A stretch of DNA of 64,000 bases from NCBI RefSeq assembly GCF_900142325.1, contig NZ_FRAM01000001.1:496001-560000 (forward strand), given 5' to 3'. The position numbers were made by a program, and so were the translations under genes. This DNA comes from Epilithonimonas mollis. Its GTDB lineage: Bacteria > Bacteroidota > Bacteroidia > Flavobacteriales > Weeksellaceae. Positions within the stretch are counted from its first letter, which is position 1. Every line of letters starts with the position of its first letter. This document shows positions 35,896 through 44,404 of the stretch, one piece after another. Below the pieces are notes generated by a model, which saw only the letters and a program-made list of their open reading frames with translations, was not told the DNA's origin and did no database searches.

Positions 35896-36783
35896 ATGAA
35901 ATATATATATTATCTAATGACTTTGTCATTATTTTTAATTCAATGCAAAAAAAGCGAACCGAAGGCTGGGGCAACCCAAAACACCGATTCGATAGTGAAC
36001 AACAAAAACATTAATGTCAGCATTCTGATAGATCTTTCTGATAGAATCGATCCGGTAAAATATCCGAATCCATCCATGGAATATTATCAGCGAGACCTGG
36101 AATATATCAAAGCTATAAAAACTGGTTTTACAGATCATTTAAAAAGCAAAAAGGTCATTCAGCTGGATGATCAGATGCAGATTTTTTTTAATCCGGAACC
36201 TTCTGATCCTGCAATTAACGAGTTTGCAAAACAATTGAAAGTTTCATTTGACAAAAACACTTCAAAAGAAAATATTAAACTTGTGGACGAAAAGTACACT
36301 ATCCTCCCGGGAAAAATCTACCAATCCGCTATTGAGGATAAAAAATATGTTGGTTCAGATATCTGGGGATTTTTTAAAAACAAAGTCAAAGATTATTGTA
36401 TAAAAGACAAACACAGAAATGTACTTTTTATTTTGACAGATGGCTATATGTTTCACAAGGATTCGAAATTTACAGAAGGAACCAAAACTTCTTATCTGAC
36501 GCCGGAACTCGTAAGATCACTAAAACTCAACACACCAGACTTCAGGACCAAAATTGATGATAAAGGGTTAGGTTTCATTAAAGCCAATGACAATCTGAAG
36601 AATCTGGAAGTCATCGTCATCGGAATCAATCCAGAAAAAGGAAATCCTTTTGAAGACGATGTTATCAAAACCTATTGGGAAAATTGGCTAAATCAAATGA
36701 ACATCAGGAATTACCAGGTTAAAGATGCTGATCTGCCAACAAATCTGGAACCGATCATTAAAAATATAATTCTGAATAAATAA
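35896..36783 (+). CDS. Lipoprotein with VWA-like domain
   Basis: A 295-residue lipoprotein (MKYIYYLMTLSLFLIQC, Cys17 lipobox). The mature part has a von Willebrand A-like plan: ISILIDLSDR (a MIDAS-like D-x-S in the first strand, about 45-52), then VLFILTDGYM (about 176-185, with the second MIDAS Asp) and LEVIVIGINPE later. VWA domains bind partners through a metal ion. It is the last gene of the operon, and combinations of VWA and TerB proteins occur in stress and anti-phage modules, which guides the interpretation of the operon. Confidence 0.8.
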   Translation: MKYIYYLMTLSLFLIQCKKSEPKAGATQNTDSIVNNKNINVSILIDLSDRIDPVKYPNPSMEYYQRDLEYIKAIKTGFTDHLKSKKVIQLDDQMQIFFNPEPSDPAINEFAKQLKVSFDKNTSKENIKLVDEKYTILPGKIYQSAIEDKKYVGSDIWGFFKNKVKDYCIKDKHRNVLFILTDGYMFHKDSKFTEGTKTSYLTPELVRSLKLNTPDFRTKIDDKGLGFIKANDNLKNLEVIVIGINPEKGNPFEDDVIKTYWENWLNQMNIRNYQVKDADLPTNLEPIIKNIILNK

Positions 36784-36811
36784 TTAAAAAAGATTCAAGT
36801 CCGGGCTTTTT

Positions 36812-36847
36812 TACAAAAAAACAACCAGCTGAATTTCAACTGGTTGT
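36812..36847 (-). terminator. Terminator of tRNA-Gln (minus strand)
   Basis: ACAACCAG and TGAA (36821-36833) pair with TTCA and CTGGTTGT (36835-36847). On the minus strand the hairpin is followed by TTTTTTT. On the plus strand only a short T-run follows, so it may also weakly end the 32000-36783 operon. Confidence 0.75.
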
Positions 36848-36859
36848 AATTTTACAATG

Positions 36860-36930
36860 TAGACCCACAGGGATTCGAACCCCGACAGGCGGTACCAAAA
36901 ACCGAAGTGCTACCGTTACACCATGGGTCT
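36860..36930 (-). tRNA. tRNA-Gln (anticodon TTG)
   Basis: The minus strand gives a 71-nt cloverleaf. Acceptor AGACCCA pairs with TGGGTCT, the anticodon loop TTTTGGT has TTG at positions 34-36, and the T-arm CGGGGTTCGAATCCCTG has the TTCGAAT loop. The discriminator is A and there is no encoded CCA. The anticodon stem has one mismatched pair at its base. Confidence 0.95.
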
Positions 36931-36946
36931 GTCGTTTATTGTGGTG

Positions 36947-36977
36947 CAAATTTATAGCTTTTTTTTAAACTTCCAAA
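36947..36977 (-). promoter_or_regulatory. Promoter of tRNA-Gln
   Basis: On the minus strand TTTG (36974-36977), exactly 19 nt, then TAAATTTG (36947-36954), 16 nt before the tRNA. It is the clearest match in the window to the Bacteroidota housekeeping promoter and serves as a reference for the other sites. Confidence 0.8.
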
Positions 36978-37030
36978 CTATTTCTGAAAAAAAATTAATA
37001 ATTTTAAAAAATAATTTTTCGCTCAAGCTA

Positions 37031-38059
37031 ATGTTAATCGACCTTTCCAAAGAATCCGACACCAACCGAATCCCATCTAATGAATTTGAAACCAAAGTTT
37101 TAGACTTTATAAAAGAATGGAATTCTGACACAAAAACTGTAAAGGTACAAACTTCAGGATCGACAGGAATACCTAAAATTTTTAATATTGAAAAGTCAAA
37201 AATGATGAATTCCGCTGACATGACATGTGATTTTCTTGGCTTGAAAAAAGGCGACCAGGCTCTGCTCTGTCTTCCCGTTGAATATATCTCCGGAAAAATG
37301 ATGGTTGTGAGAAGTATTTCAAGGCAATTAAAACTGAAAATTGTTGAACCGTCAACCAATCCTTTGGAAAACCTTGAAGAAGAAGTAGATTTTTGTGCGA
37401 TGACACCTCTGCAGGTCGAAAACTCTCTGGAGCAACTACATTTATTAAAAAATTTGATTATCGGTGGCGCAACAGTTTCAGAAACTTTAAAAAGTAAAAT
37501 TTCTCAAACGCTAAAATCCTCAGATTATCGGATTCGAATCTTTGAAACTTACGGCATGAGCGAAACTCTTTCTCATATTGCTTTAAAGGAAATCTATCCG
37601 AAGCAGCAGGAATGGTTTAATGTTTTTGAAGGGATTGATATTTCTGCGGACGAAAGAGGATGTCTCAAAATTTTTGCACCAAAGCTGAATCCGGAGCTTT
37701 TGCAGACCAACGATCTGGTTGAGATCAATGGTAATAAGCAATTCCGATTTCTTGGAAGAGTTGACAATGTAATCAATTCCGGAGGTGCAAAAATTTTTCC
37801 TGAAGAATTGGAAAGACTGGTGAAACAAAAAATTACGAACGAAAGTGTTTTTCTCGGAATCGATGACGAAAAGCTGGGACAGAAACTGCTTCTAATTATT
37901 GAAGGTGAGGAATCAGAATCGCTGTATCAAAAACTATCATCCGTAAACTATAAATTCAGCTTTCATAAGCCGAAAGGAATTATTTTTGTGGAACAGATCC
38001 CCAGAACGCCAAACGGAAAAGTAAACCGTCAGGAACTGAAAAAACGGATTATAAATTAA
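37031..38059 (+). CDS. menE: AMP-binding acyl-CoA ligase, MenE-like (o-succinylbenzoate-CoA ligase)
   Basis: A 342-residue short ANL-superfamily adenylate-forming ligase, as expected for MenE of Bacteroidota, which activates o-succinylbenzoate with ATP and CoA in menaquinone synthesis. Visible are the P-loop VQTSGSTGIPK (about 39-49), IFETYGMSET (about 170-179), FLGRVDNVINSGGAKIFP (hinge with D and GG) and the catalytic Lys in RTPNGKVNRQEL near the C-terminus. A frame extension toward 36923 would run through the tRNA and is rejected. The gene overlaps nothing and is followed 4 bp later by arfB. Other acyl substrates cannot be excluded. Confidence 0.85.
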   Translation: MLIDLSKESDTNRIPSNEFETKVLDFIKEWNSDTKTVKVQTSGSTGIPKIFNIEKSKMMNSADMTCDFLGLKKGDQALLCLPVEYISGKMMVVRSISRQLKLKIVEPSTNPLENLEEEVDFCAMTPLQVENSLEQLHLLKNLIIGGATVSETLKSKISQTLKSSDYRIRIFETYGMSETLSHIALKEIYPKQQEWFNVFEGIDISADERGCLKIFAPKLNPELLQTNDLVEINGNKQFRFLGRVDNVINSGGAKIFPEELERLVKQKITNESVFLGIDDEKLGQKLLLIIEGEESESLYQKLSSVNYKFSFHKPKGIIFVEQIPRTPNGKVNRQELKKRIIN

Positions 38060-38063
38060 AAAA

Positions 38064-38456
38064 ATGAAAGATTTTTCTGCCGAGATCAGCTACAAGACTT
38101 CGCGCTCATCCGGAGCGGGCGGACAAAACGTAAACAAGGTGGAAACCGCTGTAACAGGGATCTGGAACGTGATGGAAAGCCAGTCGTTTACTTTTGACGA
38201 AAAACTCAGAATCTCAGAAAAACTTAAAAACAGAATCAATTCCGAAGGTTTGCTCCAGATGACTTCATCTGAAAGCAGGACCCAGCTTAAAAATAAGAAA
38301 ACCGTAACAGAAAAGATGCTGGAAATGGTTGAAAAGTCACTGTTTATTCAGAAAAAACGCATCGCCACAAAACCTTCAAAAGGTCAGATCCAGAAACGTA
38401 TCGACAACAAAAAGAAATTGTCCGAGAAAAAAGAAAACAGGAAATTCAGGTTCTGA
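38064..38456 (+). CDS. arfB: Alternative ribosome-rescue peptidyl-tRNA hydrolase ArfB
   Basis: A 130-residue release-factor-like protein of the YaeJ/ArfB type, which frees peptides from ribosomes stalled without a stop codon. The catalytic GGQ is at residues 19-21 in SRSSGAGGQNVNKVET. The C-terminal basic tail (KRIATKPSKGQIQKRIDNKKKLSEKKENRKFRF) inserts into the empty mRNA channel in known members. There is no codon-recognition domain. It starts 4 bp after the menE-like gene and its 3' end overlaps that of the convergent DUF922 gene by 11 bp. Confidence 0.92.
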   Translation: MKDFSAEISYKTSRSSGAGGQNVNKVETAVTGIWNVMESQSFTFDEKLRISEKLKNRINSEGLLQMTSSESRTQLKNKKTVTEKMLEMVEKSLFIQKKRIATKPSKGQIQKRIDNKKKLSEKKENRKFRF

Positions 38457-38979
38457 AATCTGAAAGCAGTTCTATTTCCAAATCTATTTTTTGAGAATAT
38501 TCTAATTGTTTGTCACGGATCCTTCCATGGTTGGTCACCGTTTCATAATCCTGCTGATAGACTTTATAAGCATCATAGATCTCTGCATAATATGTCTGAA
38601 GCGTTTTTGCATCCATCGTTTTATTGCGGATCTGCTTCCTGAATCTCCTTGCAAATAATTCCGCAATATCAAAATGGCTTTGCTCATGCATAAGGACCAT
38701 ATCCGTCTTATGATCACTGTGAACCCAGGATTTGGACGGGATAAAGAAAGATTCGATCTTAACTTCGCCTGATGTAAATTTTCTGGTAGGACTGTTTAGT
38801 AAATATGAAATTCCGCAGAAGGTTGTTGCAGCAGCTTTGGAAATATTCGGCTGTGTCTTGGACTGGAAATCTTCCCACGTCAGTTTCCGGTTTTCATTCC
38901 AGAAAATTTTATCCTGAGCCTTCGCTGATCCGATAATAAAGAAAAAAGTAAGTGCTAAAAACGATCGTAACATATCCAT
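38446..38979 (-). CDS. DUF922-type secreted protein, putative Zn-dependent protease
   Basis: A 177-residue exported protein. A signal peptide (LRSFLALTFFFIIGSAKAQ) precedes a DUF922-like domain with a metalloprotease-type motif MHEQSHFDIAEL (about residue 95), in which HExxH is followed by FD. The central part has the family pattern (WNENRKLTWEDFQ, ATTFCGISY). Activity has not been shown for the family to my knowledge. Two Met starts (38979 and 38973) are equivalent. It is convergent with arfB and shares 11 bp with it. Confidence 0.85.
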   Translation of the reverse strand: MDMLRSFLALTFFFIIGSAKAQDKIFWNENRKLTWEDFQSKTQPNISKAAATTFCGISYLLNSPTRKFTSGEVKIESFFIPSKSWVHSDHKTDMVLMHEQSHFDIAELFARRFRKQIRNKTMDAKTLQTYYAEIYDAYKVYQQDYETVTNHGRIRDKQLEYSQKIDLEIELLSDFRT

Positions 38980-39051
38980 TAGATGATTTTTTTCAATAAA
39001 TGTTAATTTATAACTGTAAAACTTGTATTTTTACCGCCCTGCATTTTTAAA

Positions 39052-39531
39052 ATGGAAAAAGAGATAAAAATCAATTTTGAAGTAATCGAGAGTTACGATC
39101 ATCTTACCGATATAGAAAAAACACTTTTCGACAAAGCCCAGGCAATCCGGCAACAGGCATATGCGCCCTATTCCAACTTCCTTGTTGGCTGTGCCGTTCT
39201 TCTGGAAAATGGCGAAATAATTACCGGGAGTAATCAGGAAAATGCTGCGTATCCGTCCGGACTTTGTGCAGAAAGAACTACGATTTTCTGGACTTCTGCA
39301 AATTATCCGGATGTAAAAATCAAAAAACTTTTTGTGATCGGCGCACCAAAAGAAGCACTCACCTCAACCCCAATTCCGCCATGTGGTGCCTGCAGACAAT
39401 CGATTCTCGAATATGAGGCCAAGCAAAAAGAAGGTATCGAAATTTATTTTGCATCGTTGAACGGCGAAATCTATAAAACAAAATCAATCAGAGATCTTTT
39501 ACCGTTCTCGTTTGATTCCAGTTTTTTATAA
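39052..39531 (+). CDS. cdd: Cytidine deaminase
   Basis: A 159-residue enzyme that deaminates cytidine to uridine in pyrimidine salvage. The zinc site is complete: Cys and the catalytic Glu in LCAERTTIFW (the usual HAE is CAE, as in tetrameric enzymes), and two further Cys in PPCGACRQSILEY. The substrate loop APYSNFLVGCAVL is also conserved. Length is that of the tetrameric class. It is monocistronic, closed by the terminator at 39539. Confidence 0.96.
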   Translation: MEKEIKINFEVIESYDHLTDIEKTLFDKAQAIRQQAYAPYSNFLVGCAVLLENGEIITGSNQENAAYPSGLCAERTTIFWTSANYPDVKIKKLFVIGAPKEALTSTPIPPCGACRQSILEYEAKQKEGIEIYFASLNGEIYKTKSIRDLLPFSFDSSFL

Positions 39532-39538
39532 TAAAGCA

Positions 39539-39564
39539 AACCATTCAGTCATGAATGGTTTTTT
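39539..39564 (+). terminator. Terminator after cytidine deaminase
   Basis: AACCATTC (39539-39546), loop AGTCAT, GAATGGTT (39553-39560), followed by Ts. Confidence 0.85.
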
Positions 39565-39609
39565 ATATAAGCTGAGTTAATTTATAGAGTCAAATAGTCA
39601 TATTGGAAT

Positions 39610-39617
39610 TATATTTG
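39610..39617 (+). promoter_or_regulatory. -7 element TATATTTG of the small acidic protein gene
   Basis: An exact TAnnTTTG match 29 nt before the ATG at 39646. No clear -33 TTTG is seen. Confidence 0.5.
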
Positions 39618-39645
39618 TGTTCATCATCAAACTAAAAATAATATT

Positions 39646-39942
39646 ATGACACCAGAAGACAACATCGACGAACAAAACAGAAAACTGAGAGAAATGGATT
39701 ATGACTCTAGTGAAGATATTTTTAATCAGGAAGATATGGTTCCGCTGGACGGTAACGGAAATCCAATACTGACAGAAACTCCGGATGATGATGATAAAAT
39801 TGACAAAGGGCTGGACATTCCGGGTGTTGAAGATGACGATGATATGGAAGAAATAGGTTCCGAAGACGAAGAAAATAATTACTGGAGCACCAGCGACAAT
39901 GATGATGATCACGAAGAACAAAATGATGATGTGCTGGGCTGA
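39646..39942 (+). CDS. Small highly acidic protein
   Basis: A 98-residue soluble protein of low complexity, with about a third Asp and Glu (PDDDDKIDKG, VEDDDDMEEIGSEDEEN). It has no signal peptide or known domain. The segment DMVPLDGNGNPIL resembles a Ca-binding-like loop, but that is weak. A -7 element upstream and a normal codon pattern support a real gene, and similar short acidic proteins are common in this group. The function is unknown; a charge-based chaperone or DNA-mimic role would be speculation. Confidence 0.75.
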   Translation: MTPEDNIDEQNRKLREMDYDSSEDIFNQEDMVPLDGNGNPILTETPDDDDKIDKGLDIPGVEDDDDMEEIGSEDEENNYWSTSDNDDDHEEQNDDVLG

Positions 39943-39983
39943 TTATTTATTTCAGACTATTATTTAGATTTAATATAAATAAC

Positions 39984-40015
39984 TTTGTTTTAATCTCATT
40001 TTTTAAATAGTTTTG
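39984..40015 (+). promoter_or_regulatory. Promoter of the 40037 secreted protein
   Basis: TTTG (39984-39987), 20 nt, TAGTTTTG (40008-40015), followed by C as usual. The ATG is 22 nt further on. Confidence 0.7.
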
Positions 40016-40036
40016 CACGATACTATTTAATTAATA

Positions 40037-40519
40037 ATGAAAAAAATAATACTCGGAGGAATCTTGTCTTTTGGAGGTTTTCTTACTGTTAGTGCGCAAT
40101 GCAAAACAGTTTCTGCAATCACAGAAAATTTTGACTCATGGAAAGAGGTTGATAAATGCTGGTCGATCCGGAAAGGTGAAGCTATGCTTTATGCAAGTGA
40201 CAACAAGATCATATTCTATTCGATGACCAATCCTAAAGAAAATATGTATCTTGTGACACCAAAAATCAAGGCCGGAAATTATATTTTAAGTGTAGATGTG
40301 ACGGATAATGGTGGTGAAACAACACTGGAAATCCTGTCTGTTCAAAATTCAAATCCTAAAACTTTCCTAACAATCGCAAAACCTGAAAAAATAGGGAAAG
40401 ACAAAAAAGTCTTCAATATTTCTTTGAAAAAAGATAGCAATATAGGCCTGAAAGTAATGCTGAATGGTGTGCATCAGGCAGTGTACTTAGACAATTTATC
40501 TTTGAAACCAAGAAAGTAA
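40037..40519 (+). CDS. Secreted protein of unknown function (beta-sandwich-like)
   Basis: A 160-residue exported protein (signal IILGGILSFGGFLTVSAQ). The mature part looks like a small carbohydrate-binding-like jelly-roll similar to cleaved-adhesin domains (ITENFDSWKEVDKCWSI, NMYLVTPKIKAGNYILSVDV, AVYLDNLSL), but it lacks both an enzyme domain and a T9SS tail. Cys pairs near the start of the mature protein may form a disulfide. It has a good promoter and its own terminator, so it is monocistronic. Confidence 0.8.
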   Translation: MKKIILGGILSFGGFLTVSAQCKTVSAITENFDSWKEVDKCWSIRKGEAMLYASDNKIIFYSMTNPKENMYLVTPKIKAGNYILSVDVTDNGGETTLEILSVQNSNPKTFLTIAKPEKIGKDKKVFNISLKKDSNIGLKVMLNGVHQAVYLDNLSLKPRK

Positions 40520-40525
40520 AATATG

Positions 40526-40560
40526 AACCTTCAGACAGTCTGGAGGTTTTCTTTTTATTT
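40526..40560 (+). terminator. Terminator after the 40037 gene
   Basis: AACCTTCAGA pairs with TCTGGAGGTT (one G-T pair), followed by a T-rich tail. Confidence 0.8.
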
Positions 40561-40627
40561 AAAAATGATTTTATATCCAACTATACTCTATTTTCCCCAA
40601 ATTTGCCTGAAATTACAATACTAATTA

Positions 40628-41593
40628 ATGGAAAAGAAAAATATAGCAATCATTGGATTGGGAGGTGTTGGCGGTTATTTCGGTTTTAAAATCAATCAGT
40701 TTAATGACAAACAAAATCAGTTTGATATTACCTTTGTTGCCAGAGGTCAGACCTATGATGTTGTCAGAGAAAACGGCTTAACTTTACTTTCTCCGGAACA
40801 CCAGGACAGTATTACAAAACCTGGTCAGATTGTTCAGACTATCTCAGAAATCAGTACTCCTGATCTGATTTTGATCTGCGTAAAAGAATATGATCTGGAA
40901 CATGTTTGCCTAAACCTGAAAAAGACGATTTCCCCAAAAACAATCCTTCTTCCGTTAATGAATGGTGTAGACATCTATGACAGGATCAGAAAGATCATTC
41001 GGGAAAATACAATTTTGCCAGCCTGTGTTTATGTTGCCTCTCATATCAAGCAAAAAGGAGTCGTGGAACACAAAGGCAAAGCCGGCAAGCTGATATTCGG
41101 TAAAGATCCTGCTAATCTTACTGAAGATATAGATTGGATTGTTCAATTGATAAAAGACAGCGGAATTGATTCTGACTTTAAAGAGAATTCTTTTGCAGAT
41201 ATCTGGACCAAGTTCTTTTTTGTAGCCAGTTTCGGATTGGTAACGGCAAAATACAACTCATCCATCGGAACAGTCTGCAACGATACCATTCAGAAACAGG
41301 AAGCAACTCAGATAATGCTGGAATTAAAAATGATCGCTGACAAAAAACAAATCGATTTGCCCTATAATATCATTGGAAAGACATTCGAAAAAGCATCTAC
41401 TTTTCCACCAGAAACTCCGACTTCTCTGCAGCTCGATATTAACCTAAAAAAGCAAAATAGCGAACTCACATTATTCGCAGGTTCAATTATTCAGTATGCC
41501 AATGAACTCGGGATAGCAACACCTTTTACAGAAAAAATCTATCAAGAATTAAAACAGAAGATTCAGGAATTATCCACTCAAATCAGTCTATAA
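40628..41593 (+). CDS. panE: 2-dehydropantoate 2-reductase-like (ketopantoate reductase family)
   Basis: A 321-residue NADPH-dependent reductase that makes pantoate for coenzyme A. The dinucleotide-binding motif GLGGVGGYFG is at residues 10-19, with the typical VKEYDLEHVC (Lys) and PLMNGVDIYDRI (Asn) segments and a C-terminal helical domain containing DIWTKFFFVASFGLVTAKYNSSIG and SLQLDINLKKQNSEL. Length is normal. It is monocistronic. Some Bacteroidota carry several paralogues, so pantothenate synthesis is the best but not the only reading. Confidence 0.88.
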   Translation: MEKKNIAIIGLGGVGGYFGFKINQFNDKQNQFDITFVARGQTYDVVRENGLTLLSPEHQDSITKPGQIVQTISEISTPDLILICVKEYDLEHVCLNLKKTISPKTILLPLMNGVDIYDRIRKIIRENTILPACVYVASHIKQKGVVEHKGKAGKLIFGKDPANLTEDIDWIVQLIKDSGIDSDFKENSFADIWTKFFFVASFGLVTAKYNSSIGTVCNDTIQKQEATQIMLELKMIADKKQIDLPYNIIGKTFEKASTFPPETPTSLQLDINLKKQNSELTLFAGSIIQYANELGIATPFTEKIYQELKQKIQELSTQISL

Positions 41594-41661
41594 CATCTTT
41601 CCATTTATTTATAACGGATTGGTATCTATTTTTCAGAAATTTGTAAATCAATTCTACAAAA

Positions 41662-44190
41662 ATGGAAAAACATCATCATAATCCCGACAAACTTCATCCA
41701 AACCAACGTACTTCTCCAAGCTCAGTCTATTATTGTCCGATGGAATGCGAAGGCGAAAAACTCTATTTCCAGCAAGGCAGATGTCCGGTTTGTAATATGT
41801 TCCTTGTGCCGATAGAAGAACGTGAAGACCACAGAAACAAGCCACAAACCTACTCAAAAACCAATCTTCCCGGTGGTTTCAAAGACAAAATCGGAGATTA
41901 TTTTTGTCCGATGTTTTGTGAAGGCGATAAAACTTATGCATCAGATTCCGGTTGTCCGGTTTGTCATATGCACCTGGAAGAGATCACACAGGAGTTGGTT
42001 GATCGTTCACAGTTGACAATTGATAGCCATCAAGGAAATCATAAAACCATCAGCCATCAACTATCAACCGACAACCAGGGAAAATATTATTGTCCGATGT
42101 TCTGCGAAGGCGACAAGGTTTATGATTCCAATGTCGGTTGTCCCGTCTGCGGAATGGATCTGGTGATGATTCCCATAAAAGGCGAAAAGCACGAAGACAA
42201 AACCTACCAAACTTTACAGAGAAAGTTCTGGACAGCCTTAGGATTTACAGTTCCTGTTTTCATTTTATCAATGGGCGGGATGTTCATCCATTGGCCTTTT
42301 TCCCTTCAAATCCAGGGGATTTTGGAATTGATTCTCACCTTGCCCGTTCTGTTTTATGCCGGTTGGTTTGTGATGAAACGTGGCTGGATTTCCTTCAAAA
42401 CGTGGAATCTCAATATGTTTTCGTTGATTGCTTTGGGCGTTGCTTCAGCAATGATTTTTAGCTTAACAGCCTTATTTGTTTCTGATATTTTACCCCACGA
42501 GTTGTCTCACGGCGGAAAGACTCCACTCTACTACGAATCCGTTTGTGTGATTCTGACCCTGGTGATAATGGGACAAATGATGGAAGCCAGAGCGCATCAG
42601 AAAACCGGAAAAGCCATTGAAGCGTTGATGAATCTATCGCCTGATACAGCAAATTTGATCGTTGAAGGCAATGAGAAAAAAGTATCACTTGCAGAAGTAA
42701 AAATCAATGATATCTTAAGAGTAAAACCCGGAGAAAAAATCCCGGTTGACGGTAGAATCATCGAAGGAAACTCTAATATCGATGAATCGATGATTACAGG
42801 AGAACCAATTCCTGTAGAGAAAAAATCCGGTGACAGAGTTAGTTCCGGAACAATCAACGGCAATGGAAGTTTCCTGATGGCAACTGAAAAGGTCGGCGAT
42901 GAAACTCTGCTTTCTCAAATTATCAAACTGGTCAACGAAGCCAGCCGAAGCAAAGCACCAATTCAGAAATTAGCAGATAAAATGGCAAAGATTTTTGTTC
43001 CGGCGGTCATTGCGATTTCGGTGCTGACATTTATTTTGTGGTTTATTTTCGGAGGTGAGAATAAGTTGATCTATGCTTTTGTGAATGCTGTGGCCGTTTT
43101 AATTGTCGCTTGTCCGTGCGCACTCGGCTTAGCAACTCCAATGAGTCTGATGGTCGGAATCGGGAAAGGTGCGCAGAACGGAATATTAATCAAGAACGCA
43201 GAAGCGCTGGAAGAAATGCACAAAATCAATGTGCTGATAACCGATAAAACAGGAACGTTGACCCAAGGAAAACCAAGTCTTGACCATATTGAATCATTAG
43301 AAAACATTGATAGAAATGAAATCTTAAAACTCGCCGGTTCATTAAACCAAAATTCTGAACATCCTTTATCCAATGCCGTTTTGAATCAGTTCAGAATTGA
43401 AAGCCTACAGTTTGAGAATGTCAAAAGCTTTGAGAATATTTCAGGAAAAGGTGTGAGAGGAATTATTAATCAGGAAGAAATAGAACTGGGGAACGAAACT
43501 TTACTGAAACATTTCAACATCAGCATTCCTGATTCATTAAAACAAAAAGTTATTCAAAGTCAAGCGATGGCGAAGACCATTTCTTACCTCGCAAAAGCTG
43601 GTAAAGTGATTGGATTCCTCAGTTTTTCAGATCAGATCAAATCGACATCCAAACAAGCCATCGATTATCTCCATTCCCGAAACATCGAAGTGATCATGAT
43701 GACCGGCGACAACGAACATACGGCAAAAGCAGTCGCCACAGAACTCGGAATCAAAAACTTCAAAGCCAGTTGCCTTCCCGAGGACAAGATGAACGAAATC
43801 AAAAAACTTCAGTCTGAAGGAAAAATTGTAGCAATGACCGGCGACGGCATCAATGATGCGCCTGCGTTAGCACAAGCCAACATCGGCATCGCAATGGGGA
43901 CAGGAACAGACGTTGCCATAGAAAGTGCTGAAATTACCTTACTGAGAGGCGACATCCTTGGTGTTGCAAAAGCTAAAATACTGAGCGAGAAACTTCTGAA
44001 GAATATCAAGGAGAACTTATTCTTTGCATTTATTTATAACGTCTTGGGAATTCCGTTAGCTGCAGGATTGCTCTACCCTTTCTTCGGGATTCTGCTGAGT
44101 CCGATGATTGCAGCCGCGGCGATGAGTTTCAGTTCTGTTTCCGTGATCCTGAATTCTTTGAGATTGAATAATGCTAAATTAGATGTTTAG
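41662..44190 (+). CDS. Copper-type (P1B) heavy-metal translocating ATPase with three N-terminal metal-binding modules
   Basis: An 842-residue inner-membrane pump that exports Cu+ (or similar soft metals) with ATP. The N-terminus has three heavy-metal-binding modules of the form YYCPMxCEGxKxY...CPVCxM at about 30-55, 79-105 and 135-160, not CxxC ferredoxin-like domains. The core has eight TM helices, [11 protein letters not shown] (CPC at 484-486), the phosphorylated DKTGTLT (528-534), and GDGINDAP (727-734). The N-terminal His-rich start ([15 protein letters not shown]) is also metal-binding. It is monocistronic, without visible copZ or regulator. The linker between modules 2 and 3 contains a low-complexity repeat. 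Confidence 0.95.
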   Translation: MEKHHHNPDKLHPNQRTSPSSVYYCPMECEGEKLYFQQGRCPVCNMFLVPIEEREDHRNKPQTYSKTNLPGGFKDKIGDYFCPMFCEGDKTYASDSGCPVCHMHLEEITQELVDRSQLTIDSHQGNHKTISHQLSTDNQGKYYCPMFCEGDKVYDSNVGCPVCGMDLVMIPIKGEKHEDKTYQTLQRKFWTALGFTVPVFILSMGGMFIHWPFSLQIQGILELILTLPVLFYAGWFVMKRGWISFKTWNLNMFSLIALGVASAMIFSLTALFVSDILPHELSHGGKTPLYYESVCVILTLVIMGQMMEARAHQKTGKAIEALMNLSPDTANLIVEGNEKKVSLAEVKINDILRVKPGEKIPVDGRIIEGNSNIDESMITGEPIPVEKKSGDRVSSGTINGNGSFLMATEKVGDETLLSQIIKLVNEASRSKAPIQKLADKMAKIFVPAVIAISVLTFILWFIFGGENKLIYAFVNAVAVLIVACPCALGLATPMSLMVGIGKGAQNGILIKNAEALEEMHKINVLITDKTGTLTQGKPSLDHIESLENIDRNEILKLAGSLNQNSEHPLSNAVLNQFRIESLQFENVKSFENISGKGVRGIINQEEIELGNETLLKHFNISIPDSLKQKVIQSQAMAKTISYLAKAGKVIGFLSFSDQIKSTSKQAIDYLHSRNIEVIMMTGDNEHTAKAVATELGIKNFKASCLPEDKMNEIKKLQSEGKIVAMTGDGINDAPALAQANIGIAMGTGTDVAIESAEITLLRGDILGVAKAKILSEKLLKNIKENLFFAFIYNVLGIPLAAGLLYPFFGILLSPMIAAAAMSFSSVSVILNSLRLNNAKLDV
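42001..42078 (+). repeat. Low-complexity repeat inserted between metal-binding modules 2 and 3
   Basis: Bases encoding the linker [12 protein letters not shown] to LSTDNQGK are made of variants of AACTATCAACC and GCCATCAA (e.g. CATCAACTATCAACCGACAA). The same CAACCGACAACC phrase occurs at about 21140 beside a REP-like copy. Confidence 0.5.
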
Positions 44191-44336
44191 TTTAACACAA
44201 ACGCACGAAGATATATTCGTTTTAGATTATGCTTTAAGGCACAAGGAAAACAGGAATGTTTTTTTGTTTTAATAAATGAATGCTTTGTGCTTAAATTATT
44301 GCTTTTATAATTACCCTTTGTGCCTTTATGTTAAAC
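44190..44336. repeat. Intergenic inverted-repeat element (CACAAAG-type)
   Basis: GTTTAACA (44190-44197) at one end and TGTTAAAC (44329-44336) at the other form a perfect 8-bp terminal inverted repeat. Inside, AAGGCACAAGG (44236-44246) faces CCTTTGTGCCTT (44315-44326). The element starts at the last base of the pump gene's stop codon. No gene is present. Confidence 0.5.
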
Positions 44337-44369
44337 AAAAACGGCACCGAGGAAAACTCCTGATGCCGT
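44336..44369 (-). terminator. Terminator of the TonB-dependent receptor
   Basis: ACGGCA (44341-44346) with an inner AGGA/TCCT pairs with TGCCGT (44364-44369). On the minus strand it is followed by TTTTTG. Confidence 0.75.
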
Positions 44370-44404
44370 CTCAAAACAAATATAAAAACCTTAAAATCGT
44401 CTGA

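Noticed and set aside
36923-37030. N-terminal extension of the MenE-like protein
   Set aside because: It would be read across the tRNA-Gln gene and its promoter; ATG 37031 gives the family-like N-terminus.
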